Below, in pieces: positions 60,527 to 64,000 of a stretch of 64,000 nt of DNA. The position numbers and the translations under genes were made by a program. The notes under the pieces were generated by a model that did no database searches, was not told the origin of the DNA, and saw only the letters and a program-made list of their open reading frames with translations. The number at the start of each line of letters is the position of its first letter. Within the stretch, counting starts at the first letter, position 1. This DNA is from RH-AL1 sp965214415 (GTDB lineage Bacteria > Pseudomonadota > Alphaproteobacteria > Rhizobiales > Beijerinckiaceae): positions 1,612,001-1,676,000 of the forward strand of contig CBDCBQ010000003.1 in NCBI GenBank assembly GCA_965214415.1, read 5' to 3'.

Positions 60527-61120
60527 TCAGCGGAACAACTCGAGCTTTTCGGCAAGCGGTAGGCCGTCGAGCGCGGCAAGCGCCGCCAATCTCGGATCGG
60601 CATGATGCGAGCCGGCATCGCCGGAGCGCGGCGTCGGCAGGCCTTGCGCGGATGCCAGGGGCATCTCGGCGCGCGGCGGGTCTGCCAAGCGCGGCGCGGG
60701 CTTGGCCTCGAGCGCCGGCGGCTTGGCCTCGAGCGCCGGCGGCTTGCCGCCGAGCGCTGGTGTCGCCGCGCGCATCATGCCGGCGACGGCGCGCGCTTGC
60801 GAATCCACCGCCTCGACGAAATGGTCCTCGACACCGGCGTCGCGCATCTCGCCCGCCACCTCGCCGAGGCCCGCCGCGATCTCCTTGATGCGTTGGAGCA
60901 GCAGGCGGATCGACGGGTCGGCCGAGGGGAGCGCCGTCTGCCCGCTCGCCACGGTCGCCTCGAGCCGCGCCATCGCGTCGAGCAGCTGACGCGTCTCGGT
61001 CATCCGGTTGCGCCGCGCGAACTCGGCCAGGAACCAGCGACCGCGCACGGTCTCTGTCACCGCGGCCTCAATCGCCTCGTAGTCGGCCTCGTTCATGCCG
61101 TGCGGCGGGGGGATCGACAT
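60527..61120 (-). CDS. Conserved hypothetical protein with N-terminal alpha-helical region and Pro-rich repeats
   Basis: A 197-residue protein that I recall only as a conserved alphaproteobacterial hypothetical. The N-terminal part (about 9-60) includes EAAVTETVRGRWFLAEFARR, a helix pair that looks conserved. The middle (about 70-115) is helical. A Pro/Ala linker (about 122-155) has two exact KPPALEA repeats from a 21-bp tandem DNA repeat. The C-terminus (LAALAALDGLPLAEKLELFR) is an amphipathic helix. There is no signal peptide. It converges with the glycosyltransferase gene, 13 bp apart. No function can be assigned. Confidence 0.7.
   Translation of the reverse strand: MSIPPPHGMNEADYEAIEAAVTETVRGRWFLAEFARRNRMTETRQLLDAMARLEATVASGQTALPSADPSIRLLLQRIKEIAAGLGEVAGEMRDAGVEDHFVEAVDSQARAVAGMMRAATPALGGKPPALEAKPPALEAKPAPRLADPPRAEMPLASAQGLPTPRSGDAGSHHADPRLAALAALDGLPLAEKLELFR
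60700..60741. repeat. 21-bp tandem repeat inside the conserved hypothetical gene
   Basis: Two exact tandem copies of a 21-bp unit (60700-60720 and 60721-60741), each beginning GCTTGGCCTCGAGC, read on the minus strand as KPPALEA twice. The unit is a multiple of three, so length change would keep the frame. A third partial copy starts at 60742 (GCTTG). Confidence 0.95.
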
Positions 61121-61198
61121 CGGTGCTCGCTCGACTCGTGATGAAACACGATAACGGCAGACGAAATTTTTGCCAGGGCTAGGCGCCGAGCGTCACCG

Positions 61199-61239
61199 CG
61201 GCTCAACTTTTTTGCGGCGAGCCGACAAATAATTCGGCT
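61199..61239 (+). promoter_or_regulatory. Overlapping alternative hairpins in the fhs leader region
   Basis: CGGCTC (61199-61204) can pair with GAGCCG (61219-61224), and AGCCG within the latter (61220-61224) can instead pair with CGGCT (61235-61239). The two are mutually exclusive. They lie 125-165 bp before the fhs ATG. Whether they are transcribed is unknown. The rest of the 243-bp divergent gap holds no gene that I can support. Confidence 0.25.
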
Positions 61240-61363
61240 GCCTTTCGAACGGCTTGTGGCTCTTTCCCGCGTTAGTCGCCTTGCCCTCCGCGCGCGAAGC
61301 ATGGCAAGCGACGCGCAAGAGCGGCCCGATCGGAAACTCAAGAGCCCGCCCAGGAGGATGCCC

Positions 61364-63040
61364 ATGCCGACCGACATCGAAATCGCCCGCGCCACGACGC
61401 CGGAGCCGATCGCCAAGGTCGCCGAGCGCATCGGCATCCCCGAGGACGCGCTGATCCCCTTCGGCCGCGCGATCGCCAAGATCGACACCAAGTTCGTCGA
61501 GGGCGCCGGCAAGAGCGGCAAGAAAGGCAAGCTGATCCTCGTTACCGCGATCAGCCCGACGCCGGCCGGCGAAGGCAAGACCACGACCACGGTCGGCCTC
61601 GCCGACGCGCTGCGCCAGATCGGCAAGAAGTCCGCCACCGCGCTGCGCGAGCCCGCGCTCGGGCCGTGCTTCGGCGTCAAGGGCGGCGCGGCCGGCGGCG
61701 GCCACGCGCAGGTGATTCCGATGGAGCAGATCAACCTGCACTTCACCGGCGACTTCCACGCGATCTCGTCGGCCAACAACCTGCTCGCGGCGCTGATCGA
61801 CAATCACATCTACCACGGCAACGCGCTCGATATCGACGCGCGCCGCATCACCTGGGCGCGCTCGGTCGACATGAACGACCGCGCGCTTCGCGATGTCGTC
61901 ACGAGCCTCGGCGGCGTTGCCAACGGCTTTCCGCGCCAGGGCCGCTTTGACATCCTCGTCGCCTCCGAGATCATGGCGGTCTTCTGCCTCGCCAAGAACC
62001 TTGCCGACCTGCAGGAGCGCCTGAGGAAGATGGTCATCGGCCAGAACCGCGCGCGCGAGTTCGTCACCGCCGATCAACTGCAGGCGGTCGGCTCGATGAC
62101 GGTGCTGCTGCAGGACGCCTTCATGCCGAACCTCGTGCAGACGCTCGAGGGCACGCCGGCCTTCATCCACGGCGGCCCGTTCGCCAACATCGCGCACGGC
62201 TGCAACTCGGTGGTCGCCACCAATCTCGCGCTCGACCTCGCCGACTACGTCGTGACGGAAGCCGGCTTCGGCGCCGATCTCGGGGCCGAGAAGTTCCTGG
62301 ACATCAAGTGCCGGCAAGCCGGGCTCACCCCCGAGGCCGTGGTGATCGTCGCGACCGTGCGCGCGCTGAAAATGCATGGCGGCGTCGCCAAGGACAAGCT
62401 GGGCGAGGAGAACCTCGAGGCGCTGAAGAAGGGCATGGCCAACCTCGCCCGCCACATCGAGAACGTGAAGAAGTTCGGCCTGAAGCCGGTCGTCGCGATC
62501 AACGCGTTCGTCAGCGACAGCGAGGCCGAGTTCGAGCTGATCAAGACGACCTGCCAGCGCGAGTTCGACACGGATGCCGTGCTCTGCCGCCATTGGGCGG
62601 AGGGCGGCAAGGGGGCGACGGAGCTGGCCGAGAAGGTCGTCGCGATCATCGAGTCGGGCGAGTCGAAGTACAAGCCGCTGTACGAACTCGAGGCGCCGAT
62701 CGCCGACAAGCTGCGCACGGTGGCAAAGGAGATCTATCGCGCCAAGGACATCGCGATCGAGTCGAAGGCCAAGACCGCGATCAAGAGCTTCGAGGACCAG
62801 GGCTACGGCAACCTGCCGATCTGCGTGGCGAAGACGCAATACTCGTTTTCGGCCGACGCCAAGGCGCTGAACGCGCCGACCGATCACATCGTGCCGGTGG
62901 TCGACGCCCGCCTCTCGGCCGGAGCGGGCTTCATCGTGCTGCTGTGCGGGGACATCATGACCCTGCCGGGCCTCTCGGCGTCGCCCGCGGCCTACAAGAT
63001 CGGCCTCGACGGCAAGGGCGAGATCGTCGGGCTGTTCTAG
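61364..63040 (+). CDS. fhs: Formate-tetrahydrofolate ligase
   Basis: A 558-residue enzyme (also called FtfL) that joins formate to tetrahydrofolate with ATP, linking C1 oxidation to assimilation. TPAGEGKTTTTVGLADAL is the P-loop-like ATP site, EPALGPCFGVKGGAAGGG the formyl phosphate region, and GGPFANIAHGCNS the family signature. AGGAGG at 61352-61357 lies six bases before ATG 61364, so this start is favoured over ATG 61358, which is too close, and over the upstream frame. The length matches FtfL of methylotrophs. It stands alone. Confidence 0.96.
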   Translation: MPTDIEIARATTPEPIAKVAERIGIPEDALIPFGRAIAKIDTKFVEGAGKSGKKGKLILVTAISPTPAGEGKTTTTVGLADALRQIGKKSATALREPALGPCFGVKGGAAGGGHAQVIPMEQINLHFTGDFHAISSANNLLAALIDNHIYHGNALDIDARRITWARSVDMNDRALRDVVTSLGGVANGFPRQGRFDILVASEIMAVFCLAKNLADLQERLRKMVIGQNRAREFVTADQLQAVGSMTVLLQDAFMPNLVQTLEGTPAFIHGGPFANIAHGCNSVVATNLALDLADYVVTEAGFGADLGAEKFLDIKCRQAGLTPEAVVIVATVRALKMHGGVAKDKLGEENLEALKKGMANLARHIENVKKFGLKPVVAINAFVSDSEAEFELIKTTCQREFDTDAVLCRHWAEGGKGATELAEKVVAIIESGESKYKPLYELEAPIADKLRTVAKEIYRAKDIAIESKAKTAIKSFEDQGYGNLPICVAKTQYSFSADAKALNAPTDHIVPVVDARLSAGAGFIVLLCGDIMTLPGLSASPAAYKIGLDGKGEIVGLF

Positions 63041-63065
63041 GCCGCGACATCGCCCCGCGCGCGGC
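63041..63065. terminator. Possible bidirectional terminator hairpin
   Basis: GCCGCG (63041-63046) and CGCGGC (63060-63065) frame a 13-bp loop exactly between the fhs stop and the stop codon of the convergent secreted protein gene. The stem is GC-only, but no T-run follows on either strand, so its strength as a terminator is uncertain. Confidence 0.35.
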
Positions 63066-63485
63066 TCATTTCACGCAGAGCAGCGTGGTGGTGGCCTGCG
63101 GGGCCTTGTCGGCTGGCAGCTTCGTGAAGCTCCAGAGGCAGGAGCCGGTTTCCTGCTTGGCGTCGGACGAGTTCTCGATCAGCTTCGGCTCGAACGAGTA
63201 GTCGGCGAGATCGCACGACACCGCCGCCACCTTGAAGGTCGCCCCGCAGGCATCCTTCGCCTCGTACATCGTCCCCGGCATGCAGCGCGGCACGCCCATC
63301 TGCTCGGTCTTGCAGAACTCGGTGACCTGCTGATTCTTCACCTTGATGTAGATCTGCAGGCTCGCGCCGGTGGCGGGCTGCGCTGGCGCCAGCGGGTTCT
63401 TCGGGATGTCGTCCGCCATGCCGGCGGTGGCGGAAAGGAGGAGCGCGACGCCGGTCGCGAGGCCCAGCTTCTGACAACCACGCAT
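63066..63485 (-). CDS. Small secreted Cys-rich protein of unknown function
   Basis: A 139-residue protein with a signal peptide (first about 24 residues, ending AGMA-D). The mature part has six Cys residues, in FCKTEQ, RCMPG, DACGATF, VSCDL, GSCLW and LLCVK, an even number that fits three disulfides in the periplasm. I do not recognise the family. The open frame extends to 63623, but ATG 63485 opens the signal peptide. It diverges from the dienelactone hydrolase gene, 72 bp away. Confidence 0.75.
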   Translation of the reverse strand: MRGCQKLGLATGVALLLSATAGMADDIPKNPLAPAQPATGASLQIYIKVKNQQVTEFCKTEQMGVPRCMPGTMYEAKDACGATFKVAAVSCDLADYSFEPKLIENSSDAKQETGSCLWSFTKLPADKAPQATTTLLCVK

Positions 63486-63557
63486 GCGCGTCCCCCGAGA
63501 AATGTCGTTTCCGCGGCGGAATAGGCTATGCTTCGGGGCGGGCGTCAAGGACGGGAC

Positions 63558-64000
63558 ATGATCATTCGGAGCGACGAGGTGCTGGACATCCCGGTGCCGG
63601 ATGCGGGCGCGATGCGTATGCACCTGTTCCGCCCCGCGCTACCAGGCTCCTACCCCGGCGTTCTGTTCTTCTCCGAGATCTACCAGGTGACGGATCCGAT
63701 CCGCCGGCTTGCCGCCTACGTCGCCGGCCACGGCTATGTCGTCGCCGTGCCCGAGGTCTATCACGAGTACGAGACGCCCGGCACGGTGCTCGCCTACGAT
63801 GCGCCCGGCACCGACCGCGGCAACGCGCTGAAGATCGCCAAGCCCGTCGCCGCCTACGATGCCGACGCGCGGGCCGGCCTCGCGGCGCTGGCGGCGCACC
63901 CCACCTGCACCGGCCGGCTCGGAACGCTGGGGGTGTGCCTCGGCGGCCACCTCGCCTACCGCGCCGCGCTGAACCCCTCCGTGTCCGCCGCCGCGTGCTT
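63558..64000 (+). CDS. Dienelactone hydrolase family protein, 3' end outside the window
   Basis: The first 147 residues of an alpha/beta hydrolase; the frame runs open to the window edge. FSEIYQVTDPIRRLAAYVAG is the oxyanion region with the Glu typical of the DLH group, and LGVCLGGHLAYRAAL carries the nucleophile Cys in GxCxGG. Dienelactone hydrolases open chlorinated or plain dienelactones in aromatic degradation, but many members act on other esters. ATG 63558 follows GGGAC. Only half of the usual 240 residues or more is visible; the Asp and His of the triad lie beyond the edge. Confidence 0.85.
   Translation, partial: MIIRSDEVLDIPVPDAGAMRMHLFRPALPGSYPGVLFFSEIYQVTDPIRRLAAYVAGHGYVVAVPEVYHEYETPGTVLAYDAPGTDRGNALKIAKPVAAYDADARAGLAALAAHPTCTGRLGTLGVCLGGHLAYRAALNPSVSAAAC

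Noticed and set aside
1..64000. CRISPR array, tRNA or rRNA genes, insertion sequences or prophage
   Set aside because: No regularly spaced repeats, no transposase, integrase or phage-like protein, and intergenic gaps inspected show no cloverleaf sequence that I could recognise.

Overview
This is a 64 kb stretch of very GC-rich bacterial chromosome, densely coding, with short intergenic gaps and many start/stop overlaps (ATGA, GTGA, TGATG). The gene content points to an alphaproteobacterium, most likely of the Hyphomicrobiales (rhizobial/methylobacterial group): the malonyl-CoA decarboxylase, NDUFA9-like protein, Mla-type ABC importer, prkA-yeaH-spoVR trio, formate-tetrahydrofolate ligase and interspersed palindromic repeats with arms of the GTCATTGCGAGC type are all common there. 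That placement is inference from gene types, not a database match. I saw no tRNA, rRNA, insertion sequence, prophage or CRISPR array.

Layout. 1-9.6 kb: the end of a probable outer-membrane protein, then two different molybdenum hydroxylase operons (a three-subunit set with a 4Fe-4S FAD subunit, and a two-subunit isoquinoline-oxidoreductase-like set) that flank a translationally coupled FAD oxidoreductase and ATP-grasp ligase. 9.8-25 kb: housekeeping and envelope genes: Na+/H+ antiporter, NAD-epimerase, acyltransferase-SGNH protein, universal stress protein, retropepsin-like protease, malonyl-CoA decarboxylase, membrane-anchored hydrolase, EI24/CysZ-like protein, NDUFA9-like protein, dihydrofolate reductase, Tat aldo/keto reductase, HCCA isomerase and an atypical SDR. 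25-30.7 kb: a complete set for the lower valine pathway (acyl-CoA dehydrogenase, enoyl-CoA hydratase, 3-hydroxyisobutyryl-CoA hydrolase, 3-hydroxyisobutyrate dehydrogenase, and mmsA on the opposite strand). 31-35.8 kb: prkA-yeaH-spoVR. 35.9-38.6 kb: a polyisoprenyl-type glycosyltransferase pair.

38.6-43.8 kb is the most unusual region: two paralogous LuxR-type regulators bracket a two-gene operon encoding a catalase-related haem protein and a bacterial homologue of prostaglandin H synthase (cyclooxygenase). The cyclooxygenase-like protein keeps the catalytic Tyr and proximal His but has Asp where the distal His should be. The pair looks like a two-step fatty-acid oxygenation (oxylipin) pathway under dedicated regulation. 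Next to it, at 44-46.3 kb, lies a large protein with TolB-like propeller repeats and a C-terminal Hint (hedgehog/intein) domain.

46.3-64 kb: an amino-acid permease divergent from an N-methyl-amino-acid oxidase, a GST, a thioredoxin-like protein, an S10 serine carboxypeptidase, a class II Fic protein, a Mla-like lipid transport operon, an LprI-like protein, a dipeptide epimerase, a HEPN gene broken by one in-frame amber codon, a metallophosphoesterase-glycosyltransferase pair that resembles the PlcP-Agt lipid-remodelling module, fhs, a Cys-rich secreted protein and the start of a dienelactone hydrolase.
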